From: Ferrovum myxofaciens
GTDB lineage: Bacteria > Pseudomonadota > Gammaproteobacteria > Burkholderiales > Ferrovaceae
Assembly: GCF_000735045.1 (NCBI RefSeq)
Contig: NZ_JPOQ01000035.1
Span: forward strand, 17,551-81,550
Direction of reading: 5' to 3'
DNA: 64,000 nucleotides
Position 1 is the stretch's first letter; each line of letters opens with the position of its first letter. Positions 1 through 10,755 of the stretch are shown piece after piece. The notes under the pieces are model-generated. The model made no database searches and was not told the DNA's origin. It worked only from the letters and a program-made list of their open reading frames with translations. A program made the position numbers and the translations under genes.

Positions 1-575
1 ACACCGCTGGGATTATGGCAACAGGCGTGAAGAACGACGATGGTGCCACGGGGCGCCCCTTCCAAGGTACGAATTAGTTTGTCAAAATCTACCCCGTGGG
101 TTTCTGGATCGTAGTAAGGGTAGGATTTGACGACAAATCCTGCGGCCTCGAACAGTGCACGATGATTCTCCCAACTGGGGTCAGAAATCCAGACTTCGGC
201 AGCCGGATGAAACCAGCGCAGAAAATCAGCACCCAACTTGAGGCCGCCTGTTCCCCCCAGGGACTGCACGGTAACCAGGCGACCTTCCTGGAGAACGGGT
301 GAGTTTTCCCCAAAGACCAGGGTCTGGACCTGCCGGACATAACGTCCCAATCCCTCGATGGGTAAATAGCCACGGGCAGTTTTGAGAGTATTGATCTGGT
401 CCTCTGCCAAGGCAACAGAGCGAAGGAGAGGCAACTTTCCTTGTTCGTCCGTGTAGACGCCCACCCCAAGATTGACCTTATAGGGGTTGGAATCCGCCTG
501 GAAGGCTTCAGTTACGCCCAAAATGGGATCTTTCGGAGCCAAAGGAAGATGCGTAAGAAAAGAGGGAGTGATCAT
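1..575 (-). CDS. Aspartate/aromatic aminotransferase, class I (partial, C-terminus off the left edge)
   Basis: About 191 N-terminal residues of a PLP-dependent class I aminotransferase that swaps amino groups between aspartate or aromatic amino acids and 2-oxoacids in the cytoplasm. Visible family landmarks are DPILGV near the N-terminus, KVNLGVGVY, the glycine-rich GGTGGLKLGADF, and HACCHNPSGV at the window edge. The PLP lysine lies outside the window, so aspC and tyrB types cannot be told apart. I chose the ATG at 575 over the in-frame ATG at 605. It gives the usual N-terminal length, and a TACAAT box on the minus strand at 604-609 would start transcripts downstream of 605. The gene is head to head with uvrB, as in many proteobacteria. 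Confidence 0.85.
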   Translation of the reverse strand, partial: MITPSFLTHLPLAPKDPILGVTEAFQADSNPYKVNLGVGVYTDEQGKLPLLRSVALAEDQINTLKTARGYLPIEGLGRYVRQVQTLVFGENSPVLQEGRLVTVQSLGGTGGLKLGADFLRWFHPAAEVWISDPSWENHRALFEAAGFVVKSYPYYDPETHGVDFDKLIRTLEGAPRGTIVVLHACCHNPSG

Positions 576-683
576 GGTGCCAAGAGAAGAAATTAAAGGT
601 TCCATTGTAGAGGTTTTTTACCAACCAAGGGTACAATGCGACACTCAGGGTGGTCTGGTCTCCATGCCCTTGTCTTTCAGGAA

Positions 684-2708
684 ATGCCAGTGCTTGTTAC
701 TTTTGAAAACAGCCCCTTTCGTCTGGTTCAGCCCTTTGCCCCGGCCGGTGATCAACCCAAGGCCATTGCGCAACTCACCGAAGGAGTGAATCTCGGTTTG
801 CAATATCAAACCTTGCTGGGGGTAACCGGATCAGGCAAGACTTATACCATGGCTCAGGTCATCGCCCGTTTGGGACGTCCCGCTCTGGTTCTGGCCCATA
901 ACAAAACCCTGGCCGCCCAACTCTATGCAGAATTTCGCGAGTTTTTCCCTGAAAATGCGGTGGAATACTTCGTTTCTTATTACGACTATTATCAACCGGA
1001 AGCCTATGTCCCAGCCCGGGATCTTTACATCGAGAAAGATTCCAGCATCAACGAAGCCATTGAACAAATGCGCCTGTCTGCGACCAAGTCCCTGCTGGAG
1101 CGACCCGATTGCATCATTGTGGCCTCTGTATCTTCCATTTATGGCATTGGTGATCTGGCCGATTACCACAAGATGGTTTTACACCTGAAGGAAGGGGAAA
1201 AAATTGATCAGCGTGCCATTGTGGGGCGCCTCGCCGTCATGCAGTACACGCGCAATGAAGTGGAATTCAAGCGTGGGGGGTTTCGGGTGCGGGGGGACGT
1301 CATTGATGTGTACCCTGCAGAACATAGCGAATCAGCCTTACGCATCACGCTCTTTGACGACGAAGTGGAACGACTGACCCTGTTTGATCCGCTTACAGGG
1401 CGTTTGCAGAAACGCCTGGGGCGTTTTACCGTGTTTCCCTCCAGCCATTATGTGACTCCCCGTGACACTGTGGTGCGGGCCATTGAAACCATCAAGATCG
1501 AATTACAGGAACGGATCGAATTTTATGCCCGGGAACAACGCTTGGTGGAATTGCAACGTATCGAGCAGCGCACCCGCTTTGATTTGGAGTTGTTGCACAC
1601 CCTTGGTTTCTGCAAAGGTATCGAAAACTACTCACGGCACCTGTCAAAACGTCCGGCAGGTTCACCTCCCCCCACCTTGATCGAATATCTCCCTTCCCAT
1701 GCCTTGCTCTTCATTGATGAATCCCATGCCACCCTGCCGCAGGTCGGGGGAATGTATAAAGGAGATCGGGCCCGCAAGGAAAATCTGGTCAATTATGGTT
1801 TTCGTCTGCCCTCTGCCTTGGATAACCGGCCCTTGAGATTTGATGAATTCGAGGGACTCATGCCCCAGTCCATCTTTGTGTCGGCCACGCCGGGGGCCTA
1901 TGAGCAGAAACATGCAGGGCAAGTGGTCGAGCAAATCATTCGCCCCACCGGCCTGGTAGACCCGCCCGTGGAAGTTCGTCCTGCCCTGTCTCAAGTGGAT
2001 GACTTGCTGGGAGAAATTCGCATCTCTGCGGCGCGCCAACAGCGCGTTCTGGTCACCACCCTGACCAAACGCATGGCGGAAACCCTGACTGAATTTCTGC
2101 ATGAGCAGGGCATCCGCGTTCGCTATCTGCATTCGGACATCGACACGGTGGAACGGGTGGAGATCATCCGCGATCTGCGCCAGGGGAAATTTGATGTACT
2201 GGTGGGGATCAACCTGTTACGCGAAGGACTGGATATTCCGGAAGTAGCTCTGGTGGCCATTCTGGATGCAGACAAGGAAGGTTTTTTGCGCTCGGAGCGT
2301 TCCCTGATTCAGACCATTGGACGGGCTGCCCGACATCTTGAAGGACGCGCCATCCTTTATGCCGATCGGACCACGGATTCCATGCGGCGGGCCATGGATG
2401 AAATGGCGCGCCGTCGTACCTTGCAGGAAGCGCACAATCAGGCACAGGGCATCATTCCCCGCGGCGTGGTCAAACCCATTGTGGATATTCTCGAAGGTAT
2501 CTATGCACAGGTTGAGGTGTCACCTCCCCTGAAAGTGGCAGAACCGGAAAAAGGCAGCGAAGCTCTGACGGAAAAACAGCGTCAGGCCTTGCTTCAGCGT
2601 CTGGAAAAAGAGATGCACAGCGCTGCCGGTCAACTGGAATTTGAAAAGGCGGCGGCTCTGCGCGACCAGATCAAGAAACTACAGATGTTATGGTTGGCGC
2701 TGGGTTAG
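684..2708 (+). CDS. uvrB: UvrABC excision nuclease subunit B
   Basis: Damage-verifying helicase-like subunit of nucleotide excision repair. It is loaded by UvrA and recruits UvrC. The 674 residues match the usual family length of about 670. Motifs in order: Walker A GVTGSGKT, the beta-hairpin [10 protein letters not shown] that probes for damage, the DESH box (Walker B), [20 protein letters not shown] (motif VI), and a C-terminal UVR domain ([16 protein letters not shown]) that contacts UvrC. The frame is open from an ATG at 636, but [12 protein letters not shown] at 684 matches the family N-terminus, and a TACAAT -10-like box at 632-637 overlaps the upstream ATG. Its stop overlaps by 4 nt the stop of the convergent FAD oxidase gene. 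Confidence 0.96.
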   Translation: MPVLVTFENSPFRLVQPFAPAGDQPKAIAQLTEGVNLGLQYQTLLGVTGSGKTYTMAQVIARLGRPALVLAHNKTLAAQLYAEFREFFPENAVEYFVSYYDYYQPEAYVPARDLYIEKDSSINEAIEQMRLSATKSLLERPDCIIVASVSSIYGIGDLADYHKMVLHLKEGEKIDQRAIVGRLAVMQYTRNEVEFKRGGFRVRGDVIDVYPAEHSESALRITLFDDEVERLTLFDPLTGRLQKRLGRFTVFPSSHYVTPRDTVVRAIETIKIELQERIEFYAREQRLVELQRIEQRTRFDLELLHTLGFCKGIENYSRHLSKRPAGSPPPTLIEYLPSHALLFIDESHATLPQVGGMYKGDRARKENLVNYGFRLPSALDNRPLRFDEFEGLMPQSIFVSATPGAYEQKHAGQVVEQIIRPTGLVDPPVEVRPALSQVDDLLGEIRISAARQQRVLVTTLTKRMAETLTEFLHEQGIRVRYLHSDIDTVERVEIIRDLRQGKFDVLVGINLLREGLDIPEVALVAILDADKEGFLRSERSLIQTIGRAARHLEGRAILYADRTTDSMRRAMDEMARRRTLQEAHNQAQGIIPRGVVKPIVDILEGIYAQVEVSPPLKVAEPEKGSEALTEKQRQALLQRLEKEMHSAAGQLEFEKAAALRDQIKKLQMLWLALG

Positions 2709-4120
2709 GCCAGAATTTTTCCGGGATTGAGCAGTCCCTGAGGGTCCAGAAGCATTTTGAGTTTTTTCATCAGATCGAGGGCCACGGGGTCTTTGTAATG
2801 AACCAACTCCTGTACTTTCAACTGACCAATTCCATGTTCTGCGCTGATACTTCCGTTTAGAGCGCTGACCACGTCGTGCACGATCCGGTTGACAGCAGGC
2901 GTTTGAGGAACCAGGGTACGATTACGTTCGGGATTCGCAAAGGACAGGTTGTAATGCAAGTTGCCATCTCCCACATGACCAAAACACACCACTCGAATGC
3001 CCGGAAAGGCAGTTTCAAGATTTTTTCCTGCGAGTTCGATGAATTCAGGGATCCGGCTGACGGGGACACTGATGTCGTGTTTGATACTGATTCCTTCCCG
3101 TTTCTGCGCCTCGGAGATCTGTTCCCGCAAGGCCCAAAGGGCCTGGGCTTCAGTCAAACTCTGTGCCAGTACAGCATTGTCCAACAGACGTTCTTCCAGT
3201 GCCAGGACCAAGGCCTTTTCCAGTAACCCCTGCAGGGGAGCCTGGGCATCAAATTCTTCCAATTCCACCAGAACCGACCAAGCGGGGAGGGGATCGAGGG
3301 GGGCCTGGAATTGAGGAAGATGGTGCAAAACCAGGGACAAGGCGGAATGGGAAACCAGTTCGAAAGCCGAGATCCGGTCTCCACATTGAGCCCGCAGAAA
3401 GCGCAATAGGCGTACGGCCAGCGTGGGTGAGGGTACGGATAGCCAGGCCGTCACCCGCTGACGGGGAAGGGGATAGAGGCGCAGGACAGCGCGCGTAATG
3501 ATCCCCAGGGTTCCTTCCGCCCCGATAAAACATTGTTTTAGATCGTATCCGGTATTGTCCTTGCGTAGTCCCTTCAATCCATTCCAGCAGCGCCCATCCG
3601 CCAATACCACTTCCAAGCCGAGAACCTGGGCACGCATATTGCCGTAACGCAGAACCGCCGTTCCCCCTGCGTTGGTAGAAATCACTCCCCCGATTTGGGC
3701 GCTTCCTTCAGAGGCCAGACTGAGAGGAAAGAGAAAACCCGACGCCTCGGCATGTTTTTGTACTTGGGCGAGGATCGCACCGGCCTCACAGACTAAAGTT
3801 GCATTTTCCGCATCCAGTTCGAGAATTCGATTCATGCGGGACAAACTGAGAATGATTTCCGGATGGCCCGAGCGCGGCGTGGCCGCACCACACTGGCTAG
3901 TATTTCCTCCTTGCGGAACGAGGGGGACCCCTGCTTTGGCACAGGCTTTGATTACTTCCATGACCTGCGCCGTGGAGGTTGGTTGAACTACCCAGGGAGC
4001 CGTCCCCCGATAGCGTCCACGCCAATCCGTATTATGGGCGGCGACTACCTGAGGATCGGTCAAGAGCCCCGATTCCCCCAACAAAGCATGCAAGTCCGCA
4101 TAAAGTGCAAAATGATCCAA
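2705..4120 (-). CDS. GlcD-like FAD-binding oxidase (D-2-hydroxyacid dehydrogenase family)
   Basis: A flavoprotein of the glycolate oxidase subunit D / D-lactate dehydrogenase / D-2-hydroxyglutarate dehydrogenase group, about 471 residues. The N-terminal half is a PCMH-type FAD-binding domain ([30 protein letters not shown]). The C-terminal half is the FAD-oxidase cap with [23 protein letters not shown] and [10 protein letters not shown], which hold the metal and substrate residues. The proposed start is TTG at 4120, with AAGGA 9 nt upstream inside the end of nadE. The frame stays open upstream to 4219, but that part lies wholly within nadE. It is the last gene of the mdt-nadE run and probably translationally coupled to nadE. 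The substrate cannot be told from sequence. Confidence 0.85.
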   Translation of the reverse strand: MDHFALYADLHALLGESGLLTDPQVVAAHNTDWRGRYRGTAPWVVQPTSTAQVMEVIKACAKAGVPLVPQGGNTSQCGAATPRSGHPEIILSLSRMNRILELDAENATLVCEAGAILAQVQKHAEASGFLFPLSLASEGSAQIGGVISTNAGGTAVLRYGNMRAQVLGLEVVLADGRCWNGLKGLRKDNTGYDLKQCFIGAEGTLGIITRAVLRLYPLPRQRVTAWLSVPSPTLAVRLLRFLRAQCGDRISAFELVSHSALSLVLHHLPQFQAPLDPLPAWSVLVELEEFDAQAPLQGLLEKALVLALEERLLDNAVLAQSLTEAQALWALREQISEAQKREGISIKHDISVPVSRIPEFIELAGKNLETAFPGIRVVCFGHVGDGNLHYNLSFANPERNRTLVPQTPAVNRIVHDVVSALNGSISAEHGIGQLKVQELVHYKDPVALDLMKKLKMLLDPQGLLNPGKILA

Positions 4121-4122
4121 AC

Positions 4123-6168
4123 TCAGTCTTCCTTCTGAGATAGGGGAGGGGAGTTTGTGGGCAGGGTCCGGACTTCCTCCTCCCACACGGTAGCGGATGC
4201 ATCGCTGGGTGCGCGCCAATCTCCGCGCGGCGAGAGCGATCCACCTGAACCCACTTTGGGACCGTTGGCCAGACAGGAACGTTTAAATTGGCTACCCTGA
4301 AAGAAGCGGGTGACGAAGATGCCCAACCAATGACGGATTTCAGTAAAGGTATAGGTGTCGGACCCCTGGCCCCAAGTACACCAAGCCATGTAAGCCAGTC
4401 GGTGGGGAGGGAAACCGAAACGCAGCGTATAGTACAGAAAAAAATCCTGCAGTTCGTAGGGACCCACGGTACTCTCGCTGCTCTGTATCTGTCCCCTCTG
4501 GGCCGGAATCAGTTCGGGCGAGATTTCCAGAGCCAATACTTCCTCCAGCAAGGGTCCCAGGGCCGGGGTCAGTAAGGAGCGCTCCTGAGCCCAGCGCAAT
4601 AAATGCTGAATCAGGGTCTTTGGGACGCTGGCATTGACATGGTAATGCGCCATGTGGTCTCCCACTCCGTAGGTAGACCAACCCAGCGCCAATTCACTCA
4701 AGTCACTGGTACCTACTACCAATCCCCCGTGGTGATTGGCCAAACGGAAGAGATGGCTGGTCCGTTCGCCCGCTTGCACATTTTCGAAGGTGATATCATA
4801 AAGCGCTTCTCCTCGCGCATAGGGATGGTCGAGGTCTTTCAACATCTGCAGGCAACTGGGTCGAATGTCGATTTCCTCAGCCGTAACCTCCAATACATTC
4901 ATGAGATGGTGGGCCAACGCCAGGGAGGTTGATCCGGTGGCAAAGCCAGGCAGGGTATAAGCCCGCAAACACTGACGCGACAGCCCCAGTTGATCCAACA
5001 CGGCACAACATACCAGCAGGGCGTGGGTCGAGTCCAGTCCCCCGGAAACGCCCAATACCAAGGTTTTCAAACCCGTAGCCCGCAAACGGGTGGCCAAGCC
5101 TTGGACCTGGATATTAAAAACTTCGGCACACCGTTCGTCCCGTTGATCAGAGGCACCGGGAACATAAGGAAAACGGGTTGGAACAGGTTGCACCCTGGGG
5201 CAGGGGCGGGGGTCTTTCAGCGGAGCCATGCGCACGGTATCGAAAGTTTCGAGTTCCCTCTGATGATGGAAACAGGCCTGGGCAAAGGTATTCTGGCGCA
5301 TGCGTTCCTGATGCAGACGCAACAGATCCAGGTCGGCAGTGATCAACTGATCCGTGGGGGTATAGCGGGTACTTTCGGCCAAAATATTCCCGTAATCCAC
5401 GATCAAACCATGACCATCCCAAGCCAGATCGGTGGTGGATTCACCACACCCCGCTGCACTGTACAGGTAAGCGCTCAAACAGCGGGCAGATTGGTTGGTC
5501 ACCAGTTGACGCCGGTAGTCCGCCTTGCCTACCGTGGCATTGGAAGCCGAAGCATTGAGCAAGACCGTGGCACCAGCCAGTGCTGCCAAACTGGAGGGGG
5601 GGATGGGAACCCACAAGTCCTCACAAATTTCTACCGCCAGCGTTGCCAGGGGTTGTTCTTCCCACTGAAAAAGCAGACGCGGACCAAAGGGGATAGGCGG
5701 ATGAGACCTCCATTCCAGCCATTCCGTACGAAACGAGAGCGCGGGCGTGAACTGACGGGCCTCATAAAACTCTCGGTAATTCGGCAAATAGGATTTGGGG
5801 ACGATGCCGTGAATCGTCCCGCCTCCGATCAATGCCGCACAATTGAACAGATGACTGCGGTGCCGCAAGGGGAACCCCACCAGTGCGAAGACCGGCAGTT
5901 CCCTGCTGGCCTGGCGCACCTGTTCCAGCCCGTGGAGTGCGGATTTGAGCAAGGCCTCCTGATGAAACAAGTCGTCACAGGAATAGCCGGTCAGGCCCAA
6001 TTCCGGAAACACCACGATCCGTGCCCCCTGCTCTACGGCCTTGGACATGAGCGCCACGGTCCGCTGTGCATTGTCCAGAGGTCGTGCCAGAGCCACAATG
6101 GGGACGGCTACGGCGACCCGCAGATAGTCCTGAGCATGGAGATCAAAAAAAGGGGAAGTCGTACTCAT
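4123..6168 (-). CDS. nadE: Glutamine-dependent NAD+ synthetase
   Basis: Last step of NAD synthesis: amidates deamido-NAD using ammonia cut from glutamine. At 681 residues this is the long two-domain form. The N-terminal nitrilase-like glutaminase shows its Glu-Lys-Cys triad in VVFPELGLTGYS, VPKSYLPNYREFYE and VEICEDLW. The C-terminal synthetase shows the PP-loop GVSGGLDST, then GTSDLSELALGW and YHVNASVPKTLI. ATG 6168 lies 4 nt after the stop of the upstream efflux lipoprotein gene. GAGGGG abuts this ATG directly, which is poor spacing, so the in-frame ATG at 6186 is an alternative. It is separated by 20 kb from nadB, nadA and nadC. Confidence 0.93.
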   Translation of the reverse strand: MSTTSPFFDLHAQDYLRVAVAVPIVALARPLDNAQRTVALMSKAVEQGARIVVFPELGLTGYSCDDLFHQEALLKSALHGLEQVRQASRELPVFALVGFPLRHRSHLFNCAALIGGGTIHGIVPKSYLPNYREFYEARQFTPALSFRTEWLEWRSHPPIPFGPRLLFQWEEQPLATLAVEICEDLWVPIPPSSLAALAGATVLLNASASNATVGKADYRRQLVTNQSARCLSAYLYSAAGCGESTTDLAWDGHGLIVDYGNILAESTRYTPTDQLITADLDLLRLHQERMRQNTFAQACFHHQRELETFDTVRMAPLKDPRPCPRVQPVPTRFPYVPGASDQRDERCAEVFNIQVQGLATRLRATGLKTLVLGVSGGLDSTHALLVCCAVLDQLGLSRQCLRAYTLPGFATGSTSLALAHHLMNVLEVTAEEIDIRPSCLQMLKDLDHPYARGEALYDITFENVQAGERTSHLFRLANHHGGLVVGTSDLSELALGWSTYGVGDHMAHYHVNASVPKTLIQHLLRWAQERSLLTPALGPLLEEVLALEISPELIPAQRGQIQSSESTVGPYELQDFFLYYTLRFGFPPHRLAYMAWCTWGQGSDTYTFTEIRHWLGIFVTRFFQGSQFKRSCLANGPKVGSGGSLSPRGDWRAPSDASATVWEEEVRTLPTNSPPLSQKED

Positions 6169-6172
6169 CCCC

Positions 6173-7633
6173 TCAGTGTACCCCATCCTGTTGGGTTTGT
6201 TGAACTGGGGGTTCACCCCCATCCCAGCCCCCTCCGAGGGCTGCTATGAGTTGGGCGGCCGCCACGAAGGCTCTTCCGCGCAAGGTGACTTCGCTGACTT
6301 GCCCGGTGAGCAAGGCAGTTTGAGTGATAACGACATTGAGATAATCCACGGTCCCCGAGCGGTATTGCTGGTCCGTCAGAACGACAGTGCGCGCAGCTGC
6401 CTTGACCGCACGTTGTTGCACCACGATTTCCCGGGTCAGGATTTCCTCTGCCGCCAGATTGTCTTCGACATTCTGGAAAGCCGTCAGGACGACCTGGCGG
6501 TAGTTGGCCACGGTCTGATCAAAACCGGCACGGGCCTGATCCAGATTGGCCAGACGCAATCCGGCATCGTACAGAGGCTGAAAGAGTTGAGAACCGATAG
6601 ACCAGTTTTGATTGGGCAGAGCAAAAAGATTACTGTAAGCAGCGTTTTGGTATCCATAATTTCCTGACAAGGTCAGATTGGGATAAAAAGCGGCCTGAGC
6701 CACTCCAATATTGGCACTGGCAGAAGCGGCCTGACGTTCGGCCACGGCAATGTCTGGACGTCGCTCCAGAAGAACCGATGGAATGGTCAAGGGAGGCTTG
6801 GGATACCCTTCGCCAAGGGGAAGCGGAGGAAGTCTGAACTGTGAAGGCACTTTTCCTATCAACACGGCAATGGCATGTTCCATCTGACTGCGTTGAACCT
6901 CCACGTCGATGAGTTGAGCCCTGGCCGTTTCCAACTGGTTTTCGGCAAGAAGAATATCCGTATCCGCAGCCACTCCGAATTTTTTACGGTTGATGGTCAG
7001 ATCCAGGGATTTCTTATAAGCCTTGACCGCCTCCATCAGGAGGGCCGATTCGGCATCATCGGTGCGTAGTTGATAATAGTCCACCGCCAACAGACTTTGC
7101 AAACTCAGCAACGTAGCGGCCACCTGGTTGGCATCGGCCTGCGCCGAGGCCTGGTTGGCCTCGATGCTCCGTCGCACCGATCCCCACAGATCCGGCACCC
7201 AGTTGGCTTGCAGGGCCGCCATGTCATTGTTGTAAATCAGGCCATTGCCCAGAACCACCCCATTGGCCGAAGCCCGGTTACGGGATTCGGCTGCGAACAG
7301 GCCCAGCGTGGGGAACAACCCGGCTTGAGTACTGCGCACCAATGCCTGGGATTGGCGCCAGGCTGCTTCTTGCTGGGCCACCGTCTGATTGGCCTGGGCC
7401 ACCTGGATCTCCAATTGATCCAGAGTGGTGTCCTGAAACAGGGTCCACCAGCGCGCAGGAATGGGTGTCCCCTGCGTAGAGGCGACTTTCCAGCCCACCG
7501 GCACCCGAAAACTATTGGCCGTGGGTGAGGTGGGTTTGACGTAATCGGGTCCCACTTCACATCCCGACAATGCCAGAACCAGAAGTGAAACCAAGGAAGA
7601 CAGCGACCAGGACCATCGATACGGATTTTTCAT
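6173..7633 (-). CDS. Outer-membrane efflux lipoprotein, NodT/OprM type (TolC family)
   Basis: Outer-membrane exit duct of an RND tripartite pump, 486 residues. The N-terminus is a lipoprotein signal with lipobox LSGC (Cys about residue 25), followed by the family start EVGPDYVKP. Two repeated OEP domains follow, with the recognisable LLERRPDIAVAERQAASASANIGVAQAAFYPN segment near the middle (quoted here only as its key part RRPDI...ANIGVA...FYPN). It follows mdtC directly (mdtC stop 7630, this start 7633, 4-nt overlap) and so belongs to the mdtABC operon. The C-terminal coding region contains a GGGGGTTCACCCCC inverted repeat of unknown meaning. Confidence 0.92.
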   Translation of the reverse strand: MKNPYRWSWSLSSLVSLLVLALSGCEVGPDYVKPTSPTANSFRVPVGWKVASTQGTPIPARWWTLFQDTTLDQLEIQVAQANQTVAQQEAAWRQSQALVRSTQAGLFPTLGLFAAESRNRASANGVVLGNGLIYNNDMAALQANWVPDLWGSVRRSIEANQASAQADANQVAATLLSLQSLLAVDYYQLRTDDAESALLMEAVKAYKKSLDLTINRKKFGVAADTDILLAENQLETARAQLIDVEVQRSQMEHAIAVLIGKVPSQFRLPPLPLGEGYPKPPLTIPSVLLERRPDIAVAERQAASASANIGVAQAAFYPNLTLSGNYGYQNAAYSNLFALPNQNWSIGSQLFQPLYDAGLRLANLDQARAGFDQTVANYRQVVLTAFQNVEDNLAAEEILTREIVVQQRAVKAAARTVVLTDQQYRSGTVDYLNVVITQTALLTGQVSEVTLRGRAFVAAAQLIAALGGGWDGGEPPVQQTQQDGVH

Positions 7634-10600
7634 ACATCACTCGCGATGGAATTGGCCGGAATGATGCGTTTCCAGGTGAAACGCTTTCCCCAGCGCTGAC
7701 GAAAACGATCCAGATATAGGTAGACCACGGGGGTGGTATACAGGGTCAGTAATTGACTCAATGCCAGTCCGCCCAGAATGGCAATACCCAGAGGTCGACG
7801 TAATTCTCCGCCACTTCCCCAGTCCAGGGCAAGGGGCAAAGCTCCGAACATGGCAGCCAAAGTGGTCATTAAAATGGGACGAAATCGTTTGACACAGGCC
7901 TTCAGAATAGCTTCTTCCGGAGACAGTCCTTCGCTCCGTTCAGCCTGCAGGGCAAAGTCGATCATTAAAATGGCATTTTTCTTGACGATTCCAATCAACA
8001 GGATGATCCCGATCAGAGTCATCAAATTGAACTCCTGCCCCGTGATCAGCAGGGCCACGACAACTCCGACCCCCGCAGAAGGAAGGGTGGAAAGAATGGT
8101 CAGGGGGTGAATCAAACTTTCGTAGAGAATACCCAATACGATGTAAACCACCACCAATGCCCCCAAGATCAGCAGGGGTTCACTGGACAGAGAGTCCTTG
8201 AAGACTTTGGCGGTGCCTTCGAAAGAACCTTGAATGGAAGGAGGAACGCCCAGTTGTTTGAAAGTACGATGGATGGCATCCGTGGCTTGTCCCAGGGAAA
8301 CTCCGGGAGGAAGATTGAAGGTAATGGTGGTGGCAGGAAATTGTCCCTGGTGGTTGACGGTCAGGGAATCATTGCCCGGACGAATCTTGACCACGGCAGC
8401 CAATGGCACCATGTCGCCATGAGTTCCATAAATATAGGTTTGTTCGAGCATGGAAGGAGATTGCCAATAAGGGGGGGCGGCTTCCATTACCACACGGTAT
8501 TGGTTGAGTGGATTAAAGATGGTTGAAATGATGCGCTGCCCATACAGGTCATTGAGGACCTGATCCAGCGAGCGTGGATCAACACCCAGACGTGCCGCGG
8601 TATCCCGATCGATCTCGAGCCAGGATTCCAGACCCAGTTCCTGCTGGTCACTGTTGACATCAGCCAATTCGGGTAATTTGGCCAATGCGATGCGGATACG
8701 TCGTGACCATGTCCGCAATTCTTCCAGATGATTTCCCTGAAGGGTGTACTGATATTGGGCATTACCCACGCGACCACCAAAGCGCAGGTCCTGGATGGGT
8801 TGAAAGTAAAGGCTGGCCCCGGTCACCGCTTTAAACCGAGTGCGCAGACGGGCAATGACTTCATCCGAGGTGGCATGGCGTTCTCCTTCCGGCTTCAGAA
8901 CCACGAAAACGTTACCGGCATTGCGCGCTTCGCCGCCGGTAAAACCAATGACATCCTGGGCATCCGGATCACTATTGCAGATCCGGATGAAGTGTGTCAT
9001 TTTGTCGCGCATGGCCTGAAAGGAAATATTCTGATCGGCCTGAACCCGACCGATCAGGCGCCCCGTATCCTGTTGCGGCATGAACCCCTTGGGCACGATG
9101 GAAAAGAGATAAAAATTCAGACCGATGGTTAAGAACAGCAAAAACAGAACCAGACGCTTATGGTGAAGTGCGGTATCCAGAGTGCGTTGGTACCCATTTT
9201 CGAGTCGTTCGAACAACCGGACTCCCCAGTGTAATCGACGCTGCCAGGCTGAGGAGGGAATTCGATGCTGCGGATCTACGGGACGTAACCAACGTCCGCA
9301 CAGCATAGGCGTGGTAGTCAGGGATACCACCAGGGAAACCAGCACAGCCGCGGATAAAACCACGGCAAATTCGCGAAACATGCGTCCCACCATACCCCCC
9401 ATCAGGAGCAGGGGGATGAATACGGCCACCAGGGAAACACTCATGGACACAACGGTAAAAGCCACTTCCCTGGCGCCGATCAGAGCGGCCTGCAGAGGAG
9501 GAAGCCCGCGTTCGATATGGCGAGTGATATTCTCCAGCATGACGATGGCGTCATCCACCACAAACCCCGTGGCGACCGTCAGGGCCATGAGGGAAAGATT
9601 GTCGAGACTGTAGTGCCCTAGATAGAGGATACCAAAGGTCCCGATCAGGGAAACCGGAATGGCAATACTGGGTATGAGCGCCGCACGTACCTCCCCCAGA
9701 AACAGGAATACCACCAAAATCACCAGTACCGTGGCAATCACCAGAGAACGTTCCACGTCATGCAACGAGGCACGAATGGAGGGTGTGCGGTCCATAACCA
9801 CCTTGAGATCGATGGAAGTCGGGATGGAGGCTTGCAGGCGTGGCAGAATGGCACGAATACGATCCACCGTTTCGATGATGTTGGCACTGGGTTGACGACT
9901 GACGATAAGCAGGATGGCCCGTTGCCCGTTGGCCAGTCCGAGCGTGCGCAGATCCTGTACGCTGTCCTCCACTTCGGCAATGTCCTGTAAACGGATAGGA
10001 TTTCCATGGCGGTAGGCCAGAACGAGGGGACGATATTCTTTGGCTGTCTTCGCCTGATCGTTGTCATCGACTTGCCACCGATTCTCGGTATTTTCTATTA
10101 TCCCTTTAGGAATATTGACATTATTGTTTGATATTGCGGTTCTGATATTCTCCACGGAGAGGCCATAACTTTGCAAGGCAGGCGCATTTAGTTCAACGCG
10201 TACCGCTGGCAGGGAACCGCCACCCACCAGAACCTGCCCAACTCCGTCGACTTGAGACAAACGTTGGGCGACAATGGTGGAGGCCGCATCATAGATCTCT
10301 CCGGGGGGCTTGGTCGGCGAGGTCATGGTCATGACCAGGATCGGGGCATCTGCCGGATTGATCTTGCGATAAACCGGATTGAAGGGCAGAGCAGGGGGTA
10401 ACAAGCTGCGCGCCGCATCCAGGGCAGCCATGACGTCGCGGGCCGCCCCGTTGATATCCCGGTCGAGGTCGAAGAGCAAACTAAGGGAGGCCATCCCGGT
10501 GGCACTGGAGGAAGTCATTTCCGTTAACCCGGCGATTCGTCCTACCGTTCGTTCCAGGGGAGTGACCATGATGGCGGCCATGGTTTCTGGACTGGCACCG

Positions 10601-10755
10601 GGCAGCGCTACCTGAACGTTGATGGCCGGGAAGTCGATTTGCGGCAAAGGAGCAATGGGCATGAGGGTAAAGCCTACCCATCCCGCCAGGGTGATGGCTG
10701 CCGTCAACAGGGTTGTCGCAATGGGGCGAGCAATGAACACTCCGGTCAGGTTCAT
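7630..10755 (-). CDS. mdtC: RND efflux pump inner-membrane permease, MdtC-like
   Basis: Proton-driven RND (AcrB/MdtC family) drug exporter, 1041 residues, in the inner membrane with large periplasmic loops. It starts with the typical FIARPIATTLLTAAI first helix. Transmembrane helix 4 carries the proton-relay pair in GFVVDDAIVM. NAILMIDFAL and the C-terminal RFRPILMTTLAA segment are also present. The frame is open 231 nt further upstream, but the ATG at 10755 fits the family N-terminus and overlaps the mdtB stop in ATGA. The two adjacent, different RND subunits suggest an MdtB/MdtC heterotrimer as in Escherichia coli; that is inference from family and context. Confidence 0.93.
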   Translation of the reverse strand: MNLTGVFIARPIATTLLTAAITLAGWVGFTLMPIAPLPQIDFPAINVQVALPGASPETMAAIMVTPLERTVGRIAGLTEMTSSSATGMASLSLLFDLDRDINGAARDVMAALDAARSLLPPALPFNPVYRKINPADAPILVMTMTSPTKPPGEIYDAASTIVAQRLSQVDGVGQVLVGGGSLPAVRVELNAPALQSYGLSVENIRTAISNNNVNIPKGIIENTENRWQVDDNDQAKTAKEYRPLVLAYRHGNPIRLQDIAEVEDSVQDLRTLGLANGQRAILLIVSRQPSANIIETVDRIRAILPRLQASIPTSIDLKVVMDRTPSIRASLHDVERSLVIATVLVILVVFLFLGEVRAALIPSIAIPVSLIGTFGILYLGHYSLDNLSLMALTVATGFVVDDAIVMLENITRHIERGLPPLQAALIGAREVAFTVVSMSVSLVAVFIPLLLMGGMVGRMFREFAVVLSAAVLVSLVVSLTTTPMLCGRWLRPVDPQHRIPSSAWQRRLHWGVRLFERLENGYQRTLDTALHHKRLVLFLLFLTIGLNFYLFSIVPKGFMPQQDTGRLIGRVQADQNISFQAMRDKMTHFIRICNSDPDAQDVIGFTGGEARNAGNVFVVLKPEGERHATSDEVIARLRTRFKAVTGASLYFQPIQDLRFGGRVGNAQYQYTLQGNHLEELRTWSRRIRIALAKLPELADVNSDQQELGLESWLEIDRDTAARLGVDPRSLDQVLNDLYGQRIISTIFNPLNQYRVVMEAAPPYWQSPSMLEQTYIYGTHGDMVPLAAVVKIRPGNDSLTVNHQGQFPATTITFNLPPGVSLGQATDAIHRTFKQLGVPPSIQGSFEGTAKVFKDSLSSEPLLILGALVVVYIVLGILYESLIHPLTILSTLPSAGVGVVVALLITGQEFNLMTLIGIILLIGIVKKNAILMIDFALQAERSEGLSPEEAILKACVKRFRPILMTTLAAMFGALPLALDWGSGGELRRPLGIAILGGLALSQLLTLYTTPVVYLYLDRFRQRWGKRFTWKRIIPANSIASDV

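Noticed and set aside
4990..6249. 419-codon open frame on the plus strand opposite nadE
   Set aside because: It mirrors the nadE codons, has low-complexity composition and no recognisable motif; nadE is clear on the other strand.
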